DNA of 64,000 nucleotides from Granulimonas faecalis (lineage in GTDB: Bacteria > Actinomycetota > Coriobacteriia > Coriobacteriales > Atopobiaceae), in assembly GCF_022834715.1 (NCBI RefSeq), contig NZ_BQKC01000001.1, positions 156,001 through 220,000 of the forward strand, read 5' to 3'. Both the position numbers and the translations under genes were made by a program. The notes below the pieces were generated by a model that was given only the letters and a program-made list of their open reading frames with translations, made no database searches and was not told the DNA's origin. Below, in pieces: positions 34,455 to 42,576 of this stretch; position 1 is the stretch's first letter; each line of letters opens with the position of its first letter.

Positions 34455-36008
34455 TTGCTGAGACGAGACTTCGCCACGTGGCAGTGCGGCGACCGCGAGC
34501 TCTCCCTCGCGCGCCCGCGCGTCATGGGCATCCTCAACGTGACCCCCGACTCCTTCTCCGACGGCGGAGAGCACGCGGACACCGCGTCGGCCGTGGCCCA
34601 CGGCCTGGCCCTTCTCGACGCTGGGGCGGACATCGTCGACGTGGGCGGCGAGTCCACGCGGCCCGGGTTCACCCCGGTGGACCCCGAGGAGGAGGCCGCC
34701 CGCGTGGTGCCCGTGGTCCGCGAGCTGCTGGATGCCGGCGCCCTGGTGAGCGTGGACACGCGCCATCCCTCCGTGGCCGAGCTCTGCGTGCGCCTGGGTG
34801 CGCACGTGCTCAACGACGTCACCGGCTTCACCGACCCCGCCATGGTCAAGATCGCGGCCGAGGGCGAGTGCGGTGTGGTGGTCATGCACGCCGGCGAGGT
34901 GGCCGACCACCCCACACGCCGCTCGGTGCTGCTCGACTCCGACCCGCGCTCCCGCGAGGCGGCTGCCGAGGACGCCGAGGCCGAGGTCGCGGATGGCGAC
35001 GACGCGCCGGCCGACAGGGGCGACGCCTCCTCCGTGCGCCTGGACGAGGTCATGCGCAGGAGCGCCCGTGGCGTCACGAGCCCCACGGTTCGCCTGGCCT
35101 CCGGCTCCAACCGGCGGTTCACCCTGCCGGAGTCGGCCCCCATCATGCGTCGCATCATGGGCTTTCTGGGCGACCAGGCCCGCACCCTCATGCGTGCCGG
35201 CGTGGCCCACGACCGCATCTGTCTGGACCCCGGCGCGGGCTTTGGCAAGATGGCCGACGAGGACGTGGTGATTCAGCGCGCCTGCGCCCAGATGGTCTCC
35301 ATGGGCTATCCCATCATGTGCGCCGTGTCGCGCAAGCGCTTCGTGGGCGCCATCTCCGGGGTGGGCTCCGCGGCCGACCGCGACGCCGCCACCATCGGCG
35401 CCGCCCTGGCCGCCGCTGAGGCCGGCGCCCGCATCCTGCGGGTGCACGACGTCGCCGGGGTGACCCAGGCCCTGAACGCGTACTGGTCCATCGCACACCC
35501 CGGACAGTCCCGCGCCTTCGTGGCCCTGGGCTCCAACGTGGGCGACCGCGTGGGCTACCTTGCCCGGGCCTGCGCCCTGATCAACGAGATCCCGCTTACC
35601 TGCGTCTCCGCCGTGAGCCACGCCTACGAGAGCGAGCCCGCCTACGGCATCGCCACCCCGGTGGCCAATGCCGTGGCCGAGCTGCGCACCGAGCTGGCGC
35701 CGGAGGTGCTGCTCGGTCACCTCATGGAGGTGGAGCAGGCCCTGGGCCGCACGCGTCCGGCGGGCCAGGACGGCCACGGGCCCCGCACCATCGACTGCGA
35801 CCTGGTCTTTGTGGAGGGCGAGCGCCACGCCGGCGAGCGCCTGCGGCTGCCGCACCCCGGCCTCGTCGAGCGCGACTTCGTGCTGGTGCCCATGGAGGAC
35901 CTGGTGCATGACCCGGCCCGCTACCTGCGCCATGCCGGCATCGCGGTGCTGCCCCGCGAGGAGCGCGTGGGCATCGTGCTGGCGGACCTCGGCCCCATCG
36001 AGTGGTAG
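34455..36008 (+). CDS. folP: Bifunctional dihydropteroate synthase / HPPK (FolP-FolK fusion)
   Basis: Fusion of two folate enzymes in 517 residues. Dihydropteroate synthase occupies about 1-345 (VMGILNVTPDSFSDGG, GGESTRPG, HVLNDVTG, DPGAGFGK, SRKRFVG). HPPK occupies about 355-517 (FVALGSNVGDR, YESEPAYG, GPRTIDCDLVF, LPHPGLVERDFVL). The start is TTG 34455 with TAGGAGG five bases upstream. An acidic, low-complexity insert of roughly 50 residues lies between about 160 and 215, after VVVMHAGE. No dihydroneopterin aldolase (folB) is present between folE and folP; it may be elsewhere in the genome. Confidence 0.95.
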   Translation: MLRRDFATWQCGDRELSLARPRVMGILNVTPDSFSDGGEHADTASAVAHGLALLDAGADIVDVGGESTRPGFTPVDPEEEAARVVPVVRELLDAGALVSVDTRHPSVAELCVRLGAHVLNDVTGFTDPAMVKIAAEGECGVVVMHAGEVADHPTRRSVLLDSDPRSREAAAEDAEAEVADGDDAPADRGDASSVRLDEVMRRSARGVTSPTVRLASGSNRRFTLPESAPIMRRIMGFLGDQARTLMRAGVAHDRICLDPGAGFGKMADEDVVIQRACAQMVSMGYPIMCAVSRKRFVGAISGVGSAADRDAATIGAALAAAEAGARILRVHDVAGVTQALNAYWSIAHPGQSRAFVALGSNVGDRVGYLARACALINEIPLTCVSAVSHAYESEPAYGIATPVANAVAELRTELAPEVLLGHLMEVEQALGRTRPAGQDGHGPRTIDCDLVFVEGERHAGERLRLPHPGLVERDFVLVPMEDLVHDPARYLRHAGIAVLPREERVGIVLADLGPIEW

Positions 36009-36016
36009 GGGGCACA

Positions 36017-36787
36017 GTGGTGGATGTGGTGGGCACCTGCGCCTCGGTCCTCGACGAGGCCGCCTCCCTCGCCCGCGAGGGGGTCCCGGCCGGCACCTGC
36101 GTGGCCGCTCGCGAGCAGACCGCCGGCCGCGCCCGGCTCGGCCGCGTGTGGGAGTCGCCGGCCGAGGGGCTGGCCGTGGCCGTGGTCCTGCGCCCGAAGG
36201 CGCCCATGGGGCTGCTCTCGGGGCTGTCGTCCGTGGCGGGCCTCGGCGCCGTGGACGCGCTGCGGGCCCTGGGGGCGCCGGTCTCGCTTGCATGGCCCGA
36301 CGACGTGGTTGATGCCTGTGGCCGCAAGCTGGGCGGCGCCGTGTGCAGTGCCGGCTATGGCGAGGGCGGCGTGTTCGTGGTGGCGGGGGTCTACGTGAAC
36401 GTCCTGCCCCCCGACGGCGACCTCGCGACCGCCGGTTCGCCCGCGCCCCGAGAGGCGGCGGGTCTTGCCTCCCTGCTCGATACGGTGCCCGGCCTCGAGA
36501 CCCTCGCCGCCGCGATCGGCGACGCCGTCGTCTCCCGCGTCCGCGCCTGGGAGGACGGCATCGCCGCCGGCCAAGGCACTGCCGGCCCCCTCGGGCCGGT
36601 GCTCTCGGAGTGGTTCGACGAGATGCCCCTCATGGGCCGGGAGGTGCGGGTGCTCCTGCCCGACGGCCGCGTGGCTGCCGAGGGCATGCTGGCGGGCATC
36701 GACGGCTGGGGTCGCGTCACCGTGCGCACCGACGACGGCCGGGAGCTGGAGTTCTCCAGCGAGCAAGGGTCCGTGCGGCCGCGGTAG
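36017..36787 (+). CDS. birA: Biotin--[acetyl-CoA-carboxylase] ligase
   Basis: Group I biotin protein ligase (no N-terminal DNA-binding domain), 256 residues. It has EQTAGRARLGRVWES in the place of the adenylate loop, a GRKLGGAVC lysine segment and a C-terminal SH3-like domain (GREVRVLLPDGR, GMLAGIDGWGRV). The usual WPND motif reads WPDD. GTG 36017 is chosen from several in-frame GTGs because TAGGGGG lies just upstream. It closely follows folP-folK and may share its transcript. Confidence 0.85.
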   Translation: MVDVVGTCASVLDEAASLAREGVPAGTCVAAREQTAGRARLGRVWESPAEGLAVAVVLRPKAPMGLLSGLSSVAGLGAVDALRALGAPVSLAWPDDVVDACGRKLGGAVCSAGYGEGGVFVVAGVYVNVLPPDGDLATAGSPAPREAAGLASLLDTVPGLETLAAAIGDAVVSRVRAWEDGIAAGQGTAGPLGPVLSEWFDEMPLMGREVRVLLPDGRVAAEGMLAGIDGWGRVTVRTDDGRELEFSSEQGSVRPR

Positions 36788-37226
36788 GGCGGCCCTGCGT
36801 CCTTCGGTGAGTGGCTGACCCTTCAGTGAGTGCCTTTGCATGCCTCGGTGAGTGAAAACCCGCACACCAAGGCTCCGTGAGCGTCCTAATCGCTCACTGA
36901 AGGTCATCGGGCCGCTCACTGAGCACCCCGCCCCGACCCCTCCCCGCGGCCGTTGTTCAAAACTACATAATCAATGAAGTCAGTTGTCGACAATCCCTGG
37001 CGGTGCATCAAAAAGGAGCTCGCCTGCATCAACCCGTGAACCCCGCGTGTCCCGGGCCTGCCTCGCGGCCCCGGACGACCGCGCTCACCGCCGCCCAGAT
37101 GCCGTTGGTCCGTTGTCAGAATCATGTCAGACGAGATGAGTCGGGTATTAGGCAACCTATACCTCATCTTGCGACGACGCCTCGCCGCGGCTCCCGTAGG
37201 CTCTCCCCCAAGAGGGGAGGGGATTC
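36788..37226. other. Gene-free interval with repeat cluster B
   Basis: About 440 bases. The first 140 hold repeat cluster B. An AT-rich part follows at about 36955-37010 with a TTGTCGACAA dyad (36984-36993). The rest is low-information sequence ending in the GAGGGGA ribosome site of the next gene. A leftward open frame of 83 codons (37167-36916) has no ribosome site and runs through the repeat, so I do not call it. Confidence 0.6.
36801..36926. repeat. GTGAGTG/CTCACTGA repeat cluster B
   Basis: Units include CCTTCGGTGAGTGGC, CCTTCAGTGAGTGCC, CTCGGTGAGTGAAAACCCGC, CGCTCACTGAAGG and CGCTCACTGAGC, the last two inverted relative to the first. It is the mirror-image relative of cluster A. Confidence 0.7.
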
Positions 37227-38231
37227 ATGATTCTCTGCGGTCTCTACGCAAGGCTCGTCTACCTGTCCCGCGCCTCCCTTGTGCGAGTGGCCGATGGCGC
37301 CGAGTGCGCGGGGCTTCTCCGTGCCGCGGGGGTCTCGGCCCAAGATGTGGCCCAGGTCAGGGAGGACCGCGAGTTCGCGAGCCTGAGGGGCGCCTTTCCG
37401 CAGGCCCCGACAGCGGTCCGGTGCCTTGTGGGACGCAGGGAGCGTCGCCACGGGGTCAAAGGTGCCTCGACCCGCCTTTGGTCTGCCTCCCTTCCGCCTG
37501 GCACGCTCTGCCGGGTGGAAGAGGGGCCCGGCGCGGGCCATCACGTGGTGTCTCCGGAGCTCCATCTGATGATTCGCGCCGCGGAGCTGCCGAGATGGGA
37601 GCTCGCACTGCTTGCCATGGAGTTCTGGGGGCGCTTCGACTCGCGCGAGGACGCGGAGGGCGGCATCGCGGGCAGGCCGTACCCGTTGGCGTCGCCTGAG
37701 TCCGTCGAGGAGGTCGCGGGGGCCGTCGAGGGGCGTGTGCCCGGAATCTCCTCGGTCCGTCTCGCCCTTGCCCACGGCCTGCCCAGGTCCCGGTCGCCCC
37801 GGGAGTCCGCGCTCGCGCTCTTCCTCTCGCTCCCGCGCAGGTTTGGCGGCATGGGCCTCGGGCCGCTGGAGCTCAACGGGCCGGTGGGTCTCTCGGCGAG
37901 GGGCCGCAAGGTCGCCGGCGCGTCCAAGGCCATGCCGGACCTATTCTTTCCTGCGGCGTCGCTCGATGTGGAGTACGACTCGAGCGCCCATCACCTGGGT
38001 GCCGACGAGGTGCTCCGCGACAAGGGCCGCCAGCTGGCCCTGCAGGCGTCCGGAATCGAGGTGATGCCGGTGACCGCGTCCGTGGCAGGGGATTACGGCT
38101 CGCTCGTCGCGGCCGCCGAGGCCGTCGCCGCCAAGGTGGAAGGCCGCGAGCCGCCCCCGCTCCCGGAGGCCATGGAGAGGAGGCGCCGCAGGCTCTATGA
38201 CGAGCTGTTTCGCGTGCGCACGCTGTGGTGA
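37227..38231 (+). CDS. DUF559-like endonuclease-domain protein
   Basis: A 334-residue protein whose C-terminal third resembles the DUF559/Vsr-like nuclease fold: MPDLFFPAASLDVEYDSS (shown in part), HHLGADEVLRDKGRQLAL, ASGIEVMPVTASVAG. The D-x-E-Y-D series would hold metal. The N-terminal two thirds (RCLVGRRERRHGVKG, CRVEEGPGAGHHVVSPEL) look like the recognition/wing part of AbiEi-like proteins. ATG 37227 has a GAGGGGA site. The gene sits between two repeat clusters (B and C), so it may be a mobile cargo gene. Function is not known. Confidence 0.7.
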   Translation: MILCGLYARLVYLSRASLVRVADGAECAGLLRAAGVSAQDVAQVREDREFASLRGAFPQAPTAVRCLVGRRERRHGVKGASTRLWSASLPPGTLCRVEEGPGAGHHVVSPELHLMIRAAELPRWELALLAMEFWGRFDSREDAEGGIAGRPYPLASPESVEEVAGAVEGRVPGISSVRLALAHGLPRSRSPRESALALFLSLPRRFGGMGLGPLELNGPVGLSARGRKVAGASKAMPDLFFPAASLDVEYDSSAHHLGADEVLRDKGRQLALQASGIEVMPVTASVAGDYGSLVAAAEAVAAKVEGREPPPLPEAMERRRRRLYDELFRVRTLW

Positions 38232-38251
38232 GTTGCACAGGCTCTCGGACA

Positions 38252-38380
38252 CGGTCTTCGGTCAGGGCTCTCAGTGAGCGCCTTGAGGTGCTTCGGTGAG
38301 CATAATTCCACTCACCGAAGGCTCCGTGAGTGCCTGAACCGCTCACTGAGACTCCCAAGACCGCTCACCGAGCACCTGAC
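38252..38380. repeat. GTGAGTG/CTCACTGA repeat cluster C
   Basis: Contains CTCAGTGAGCGCC, the hairpin CTTCGGTGAG (38291-38300) with CTCACCGAAG (38311-38320), CGCTCACTGAGAC and CGCTCACCGAGC. It flanks the DUF559-like gene on the right, as cluster B does on the left. Confidence 0.7.
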
Positions 38381-38505
38381 AAGCCGCCGCCGGGCCCGCC
38401 ATCCGATGTCTCCTTCGCCAGGGTCCCGTCTCTGCGTCCCCGCGCCCCGCCATGGGTAGCATGGAAAGGTCGACCCGCGACCCCGTCCCAAGCAAAGGAC
38501 CCGCC

Positions 38506-39273
38506 ATGTTCCTCTCCGTCGATGTGGGCAACACCCAGACCACCTTCGGCCTCATAGACGAGGCCGGTTCCGTCGCGTGCCACTGGCGCACCAAGACCGA
38601 CAAGCTCGACACCGCCGACGAGCTCGCCGTGCGCCTCACGGGCCTTCTCGCCGGCCAGGGCTTCTCCATGGACTCGGTGGACGCCGTGGCCGTGGCCTCC
38701 GTGGTCCCCGCCCTGCAGCGGGCCTGGCACGTCTGCCTCATGCGCCTGGGCAAGGACCCGCTCATGGTGGGCGCCCAGGGGCCGTGCCCCATCGAGGTGG
38801 CGCTGGCCTACCCGTCCCAGGTGGGTGCCGACCGCATCGCCAACGCCGTGGAGGCCAAGGAGCGCTACGGCGCCCCGGCCATCGTGGTGGATTTTGGCAC
38901 GGCCACCAACATCGACGTCGTGGCGCCCGACGGCTCGTTCGTGGGCGGCGTCATCGCCCCGGGCGTCATGCTCGGCGCCCAGGCGCTGTTCGACCGGGCG
39001 TCCAAGCTGTCGAGCACCCCCATCGCCATGCCGCCTCGGGTGGTGGGCCGCGATTCAGAGCAGGCCCTCCAGAGCGGTATCGTGATCGGCGCGGCCGCCA
39101 TGGCCGAGGGGCTCGTGGCCCGCATCAAGGCCGAGCTCGGGGTGGGGGAGTGCCCCGTGGTGGCCACCGGTGGCCTGGCCCGCACCGTCTCCGAGGCCAC
39201 GGACTGCTTCACCGCCGTGGACCCCGACCTCACCCTGCGCGGCATCCACCGCATCTGGCTCGCGCAGGTCTGA
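38506..39273 (+). CDS. coaX: Type III pantothenate kinase
   Basis: First enzyme of coenzyme A synthesis, ASKHA fold, 255 residues. It has SVDVGNTQTTFGL at the N-terminus, GADRIANAVEAKERYG, VVDFGTATNIDVV and GGVIAPGVMLGAQAL, and the C-terminal VVATGGLA. AAAGGA precedes ATG 38506. A TAGCAT -10-like box lies at 38456-38461. Usually this enzyme needs potassium and is not inhibited by CoA. Confidence 0.96.
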   Translation: MFLSVDVGNTQTTFGLIDEAGSVACHWRTKTDKLDTADELAVRLTGLLAGQGFSMDSVDAVAVASVVPALQRAWHVCLMRLGKDPLMVGAQGPCPIEVALAYPSQVGADRIANAVEAKERYGAPAIVVDFGTATNIDVVAPDGSFVGGVIAPGVMLGAQALFDRASKLSSTPIAMPPRVVGRDSEQALQSGIVIGAAAMAEGLVARIKAELGVGECPVVATGGLARTVSEATDCFTAVDPDLTLRGIHRIWLAQV

Positions 39274-39331
39274 CGGCGCCGGTGTCGCCCGCGCCTGCCC
39301 ATAGCCCCTCCATAGACCCACGGGACGCTCC

Positions 39332-39360
39332 TTGCAGCTCCCGGTGGCCGTTGCTATCAT
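39332..39360 (+). promoter_or_regulatory. Promoter of rpmE
   Basis: TTGCAG (39332-39337), 17-base spacer, TATCAT (39355-39360). The predicted start point is about 80 bases before the rpmE ATG. Confidence 0.6.
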
Positions 39361-39375
39361 GCAAAGGCTGTATCG

Positions 39376-39424
39376 CCCTGGTCGGAAACCAGGGCACCCC
39401 CATCGCCAGGGTCGGAAACCTTGG
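39376..39424 (+). promoter_or_regulatory. Tandem hairpins in the rpmE leader
   Basis: CCCTGGT/ACCAGGG (39376-39394) and CCAGGGT/ACCTTGG (39406-39424) each form a 7-bp stem with the identical loop CGGAA. They are 30 bases apart. The rpmE ribosome site GAGGAG (39433-39438) follows. A mimic of an RNA target of the ribosomal protein, or a control element, is possible. Confidence 0.5.
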
Positions 39425-39445
39425 CACAACATGAGGAGTCCTGCC

Positions 39446-39922
39446 ATGAAGAACAACATCCATCCTGAGTACATGGAGTGCACGGTCCGCTGCTCCTGCG
39501 GCAACACCTGGACCACCCGCGCCACGGTCCCCGAGATGACCCTCGACCTGTGCGACAAGTGCCACCCCTTCTACACCGGCACCCAGAAGCTCGTCGACAC
39601 CGGCGGACGCGTCCAGCGCTTCGCCGACAAGTTCGGCGGCGCCGCCCAGGCCCAGCTGGAGAAGGAGGCCGCCAAGAAGGCCGCCCACGCCCAGAAGGAG
39701 GCCGAGGAGCGCGCCGCCCGCGCCGCCAAGGCCGAGGCCAAGGCTGCCGCCAAGGCCGCCCGTGCCGCTGAGTACGCCAAGAAGGCCGAGGCCAAGGCTG
39801 CCAAGGAGGCCGCCGAGCAGGCCGCTGCCGCTGCTGCCGCCGACGATGCCGACGCCGAGGCCGCCGTGGCCGAGGCTGCCGCCGAGGTCGTCGACGAGGC
39901 CGTCGCCACCGACGCCGAGTAG
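39446..39922 (+). CDS. rpmE: Ribosomal protein bL31 with long Ala/Lys/Glu-rich tail
   Basis: Large-subunit protein bL31. The first about 70 residues are the normal protein (MKNNIHPEY, zinc-type cysteines in CTVRCSCG and [10 protein letters not shown]). Another about 85 residues follow that are almost only Ala, Lys, Glu, Arg and Asp ([19 protein letters not shown], and so on), predicted to be a long helix or coiled coil ending acidic. The C+ form with four cysteines suggests zinc binding. ATG 39446 follows GAGGAG. A T-tailed terminator follows. Confidence 0.95.
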   Translation: MKNNIHPEYMECTVRCSCGNTWTTRATVPEMTLDLCDKCHPFYTGTQKLVDTGGRVQRFADKFGGAAQAQLEKEAAKKAAHAQKEAEERAARAAKAEAKAAAKAARAAEYAKKAEAKAAKEAAEQAAAAAAADDADAEAAVAEAAAEVVDEAVATDAE

Positions 39923-39947
39923 CGCACGGCCCACAGGCAACCCGCAC

Positions 39948-39987
39948 AAAGGCGGGGCACCGGATCCGCTCCGGTGCCCCGCCTTTT
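39948..39987 (+). terminator. Rho-independent terminator of rpmE
   Basis: Perfect 17-bp stem (39948-39964 with 39970-39986), five-base loop, TTTT at the end. Confidence 0.95.
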
Positions 39988-40039
39988 CCATGGCCCGGGC
40001 CGAGTCGCCGAGCCTGGGCCATGGCCTCGTCGCCGCCGG

Positions 40040-40123
40040 TCAGGCCAGGACGGCCTTGACGACGCGCGTGGCGAGAAAGCCCACGGCGCAGGCCGCGGCG
40101 ATGCCTACGATCACTCGTCTCAT
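40040..40123 (-). CDS. 27-residue membrane peptide
   Basis: ATG 40123 is preceded by the strong site GGAGG with normal spacing. The peptide starts MRRVIVGIAAACAVGF and ends RVVKAVLA, a single hydrophobic helix flanked by arginines and a lysine. No homology is claimed. The ribosome site and charge pattern support a real small membrane protein, but the reading could be chance in GC-rich sequence. Confidence 0.45.
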   Translation of the reverse strand: MRRVIVGIAAACAVGFLATRVVKAVLA

Positions 40124-40226
40124 GGGGACCTCCTTCGGGTGGTGGGACCGTGTCCCCATGATGGCCGGCGGCCGCCCCGCCATCCATCGATGCCCCTTAC
40201 ACCTCGGTGACGCCTGCGTAAGGCGC

Positions 40227-40260
40227 AAAAAAGCGGCCCCGACGCTCCCGCGCCGAGGCC
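40227..40260 (-). terminator. Rho-independent terminator of the trigger-factor-like gene
   Basis: Read leftward, GGCCTCGGCGC and GCGTCGGGGCC form an 11-bp stem (two wobbles) with a GGGA loop, followed by GC and six Ts (plus-strand As at 40227-40232). Confidence 0.9.
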
Positions 40261-40290
40261 GTCCGACGTCCGGTGCTCCGGATCACCCCG

Positions 40291-41148
40291 CTAGACGAGC
40301 TTGAGGTCCGGGCCCTCGCCCTTGTCGTCGGCGTCGTCCTTGGCGCCCTCGGCCCGGGCGGCGTCCTGGGCGCGCATCATCTCGAGCATGGCCTGGTACT
40401 GCTCGGAGCGGGCCTCGGCCTCGGCCGGCGTCTCGTGGGCGTAGGTGCAGGTGCACTCGCTCGCCACCACGTTGGCGGCCTTCATGTTGAGGGCGTTGGC
40501 GCGCAGGTCCTCCAGCTGGCCCATGCCGCGGGCCTGCTCGATGACCTTCTCGCCGTCGGCGGCCGACAGCCCCAGGAGGCCGGCGATCTCCTCGTCGGCG
40601 ACCTTGAGCTTCTTCTCGGCGGCGTAGGCGGAGAGGGCGGCCTGCTCGCCGGCGGTCTGGGCGGCACGGTCGTCGAACATGGCGTCGAGGGCCATCTGGT
40701 CGATGCCCATCTGGGCGAAGTACTGGTCGGGGTCGACACCCTGCTGCATGGCGTCGTAGCGCATGGCCTGCTGGAGCTGCTCGCGGTAGCGGGCGATCTC
40801 GTCCATGGGGACCTGCTGGTTGAGGCGCTTGGCCAGCTCGCCGGCGCAGAGCGGGGCCTTGGACTCCTCGGCGTAGTGGGAGTTCATGTGCTCGAGCTGC
40901 GAGTGCAGGGCCTTCTTGAGGTCGTCGAGCGTGGAGAGGCCCTCGAGGTTGGCGGCCACCCAAGCGTCGTCGACGTCGGCGCCGGTGGCGCCGTGCTCGC
41001 GGGCGATCGACTCGATGGCGAACTCGATGTCGGTGTCGGTGACGGTGGGGACGGTCACGGTGATGGTGACCGGGTCGTAGCTGGAGAGCGTGTAGTGGTA
41101 GCGGTCGCCGATCTTGAGCGGCGCAGGCTTGTTGATCTCGATGGCCAT
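40291..41148 (-). CDS. Trigger factor C-terminal-domain protein (chaperone-like)
   Basis: A 285-residue protein that aligns by pattern with the C-terminal chaperone domain of trigger factor: SQLEHMNSHYAEESKAPLC, LAKRLNQQVPMDEIARYRE, the GVDPDQYFAQMG segment, then a helical arm (EKKLKVADEEIAGLLG). The N-terminal ribosome-binding domain (FRK loop) and the peptidyl-prolyl isomerase domain are missing. ATG 41148 has GAGGAGG upstream; the frame extends earlier without a start signal. The last residues are acidic. It is divergent from prfA. It may be a SurA- or trigger-factor-like chaperone rather than a true Tig. Confidence 0.7.
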   Translation of the reverse strand: MAIEINKPAPLKIGDRYHYTLSSYDPVTITVTVPTVTDTDIEFAIESIAREHGATGADVDDAWVAANLEGLSTLDDLKKALHSQLEHMNSHYAEESKAPLCAGELAKRLNQQVPMDEIARYREQLQQAMRYDAMQQGVDPDQYFAQMGIDQMALDAMFDDRAAQTAGEQAALSAYAAEKKLKVADEEIAGLLGLSAADGEKVIEQARGMGQLEDLRANALNMKAANVVASECTCTYAHETPAEAEARSEQYQAMLEMMRAQDAARAEGAKDDADDKGEGPDLKLV

Positions 41149-41390
41149 GGGTCCTCCTCGTCGGACGTGCGGGGCGCGGCACGGCCCCGTGTCCCTGTTT
41201 TTTGCAACGATAAGGACTTTACCCCGGATGGGGCGCCCCCTCACGCGCCCGTCGCGGCGGGGAGGCCCTTCTCCGCAGGCCCTGCACGGCGTGGCGGCCG
41301 CTTGGATAACCCCCGTGCCCGGGTGGTATTATCAGAAGGCTAAGTCGGCGCCCCAGGACGCGGCGCCAATGCGACACTTTGGAGTAACCC

Positions 41391-42458
41391 ATGCGTGACC
41401 GCCTCATCGCCCTGCTCGAGGCCTACCGGGAGCTCGAGCGCAAGCTCAGCGACCCCGCCGTCTACAACGACCAGAAGGAATACGCGCGCCTGGCCAAGGA
41501 GCACGCCAGCCAGGCCGAGCTCGCCGAGAAGGCCCAGGCCTACCTGTCGGCCCTCGACGACATCGAGGCCGCCAAGGAGCTCCTCCACGAGGAGTCCGAC
41601 GCCGAGACCCGCGAGCTGCTGCAGGCCGACATCGCCGAGAACGAGGCCAAGCTCCCCGGCCTCGAGGAGGAGATCAAGGTCATGCTCATCCCGGGCGACC
41701 CCAACGACGAGAAGGACACCATCGTCGAGATCCGCGCCGGCGTGGGCGGCGACGAGGCGGCCATCTTCGCCGGCGACCTCTTCAAGATGTACGAGCGCTT
41801 CTGCGAGGCCCGCGGCTGGAAGATCGAGGTTCTGTCGAGCAGCCCCTCCGAGGCCGGCGGCTTCAAGACCATCGAGTTCAAGGTCTCGGGCGACAAGGTC
41901 TACTCGGTCATGAAGTTCGAGAGCGGCGTGCACCGCGTGCAGCGCATCCCCAAGACCGAGAGCCAGGGCCGCATCCAGACCTCCACGGCCACCGTGGCCG
42001 TGCTGCCCGAGGCCGACGAGATCGACATCCAGATCGACCCCGGCGACCTCCGCATCGACACCTATTGCGCGAGCGGCCCCGGTGGCCAGTGCGTCAACAC
42101 CACCTACTCGGCGGTGCGCATCACCCACCTGCCCACCAACACCGTGGTGCAGTCCCAGGACCAGCGCTCGCAGATCCAGAACCGCGAGGTCTGCATGCAG
42201 ATGCTGCGCGCCCGCCTCTACGAGATGGAGCTCGAGCGCCAGCAGGCCGAGCTCGGCGCCGAGCGCCAGAGCCAGATCGGTCACGGCAACCGCTCCGAGA
42301 AGATCCGCACCTACAACCAGCCGCAGGACCGCGTGACCGACCACCGCATCGGCTTCAACGGCACCTACAACGGCGTGCTTTTGGGGGACACCCTCGAGAG
42401 TGTCATCGAGGCCCTGGCCGCGGCCGACCGCGCCGCCCGTCTGGCCGAGGCCGTGTGA
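41391..42458 (+). CDS. prfA: Peptide chain release factor 1
   Basis: Recognises UAA and UAG and triggers peptide release. The 355-residue protein has the GGQ motif at 231-233 in [38 protein letters not shown] and [19 protein letters not shown] are the RF1/RF2 core. GGAG precedes ATG 41391; a TATTAT -10-like box is at 41327-41332. prmC, which methylates the GGQ glutamine, is the next gene. Confidence 0.97.
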   Translation: MRDRLIALLEAYRELERKLSDPAVYNDQKEYARLAKEHASQAELAEKAQAYLSALDDIEAAKELLHEESDAETRELLQADIAENEAKLPGLEEEIKVMLIPGDPNDEKDTIVEIRAGVGGDEAAIFAGDLFKMYERFCEARGWKIEVLSSSPSEAGGFKTIEFKVSGDKVYSVMKFESGVHRVQRIPKTESQGRIQTSTATVAVLPEADEIDIQIDPGDLRIDTYCASGPGGQCVNTTYSAVRITHLPTNTVVQSQDQRSQIQNREVCMQMLRARLYEMELERQQAELGAERQSQIGHGNRSEKIRTYNQPQDRVTDHRIGFNGTYNGVLLGDTLESVIEALAAADRAARLAEAV

Positions 42459-42576
42459 CCGCTCCTTCCCGGTTTCTTCCAGGGGGGTGTCCCGCGCAGG
42501 CGGGGCGCCCCCTTTCCTGTGAGGAGGCCCTCCCGCGCTATCATGTACGGGCATCGTACGGCGGCGATTGGCGGCT

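Noticed and set aside
36916..37167. Leftward open frame of 83 codons
   Set aside because: No ribosome site; it spans repeat cluster B and codes for Gly/Arg-rich sequence.
38252..38380. Integron attC-type sites flanking the DUF559-like gene
   Set aside because: No RYYYAAC/GTTRRRY pair and no integrase; the units are simple inverted GTGAGTG repeats.
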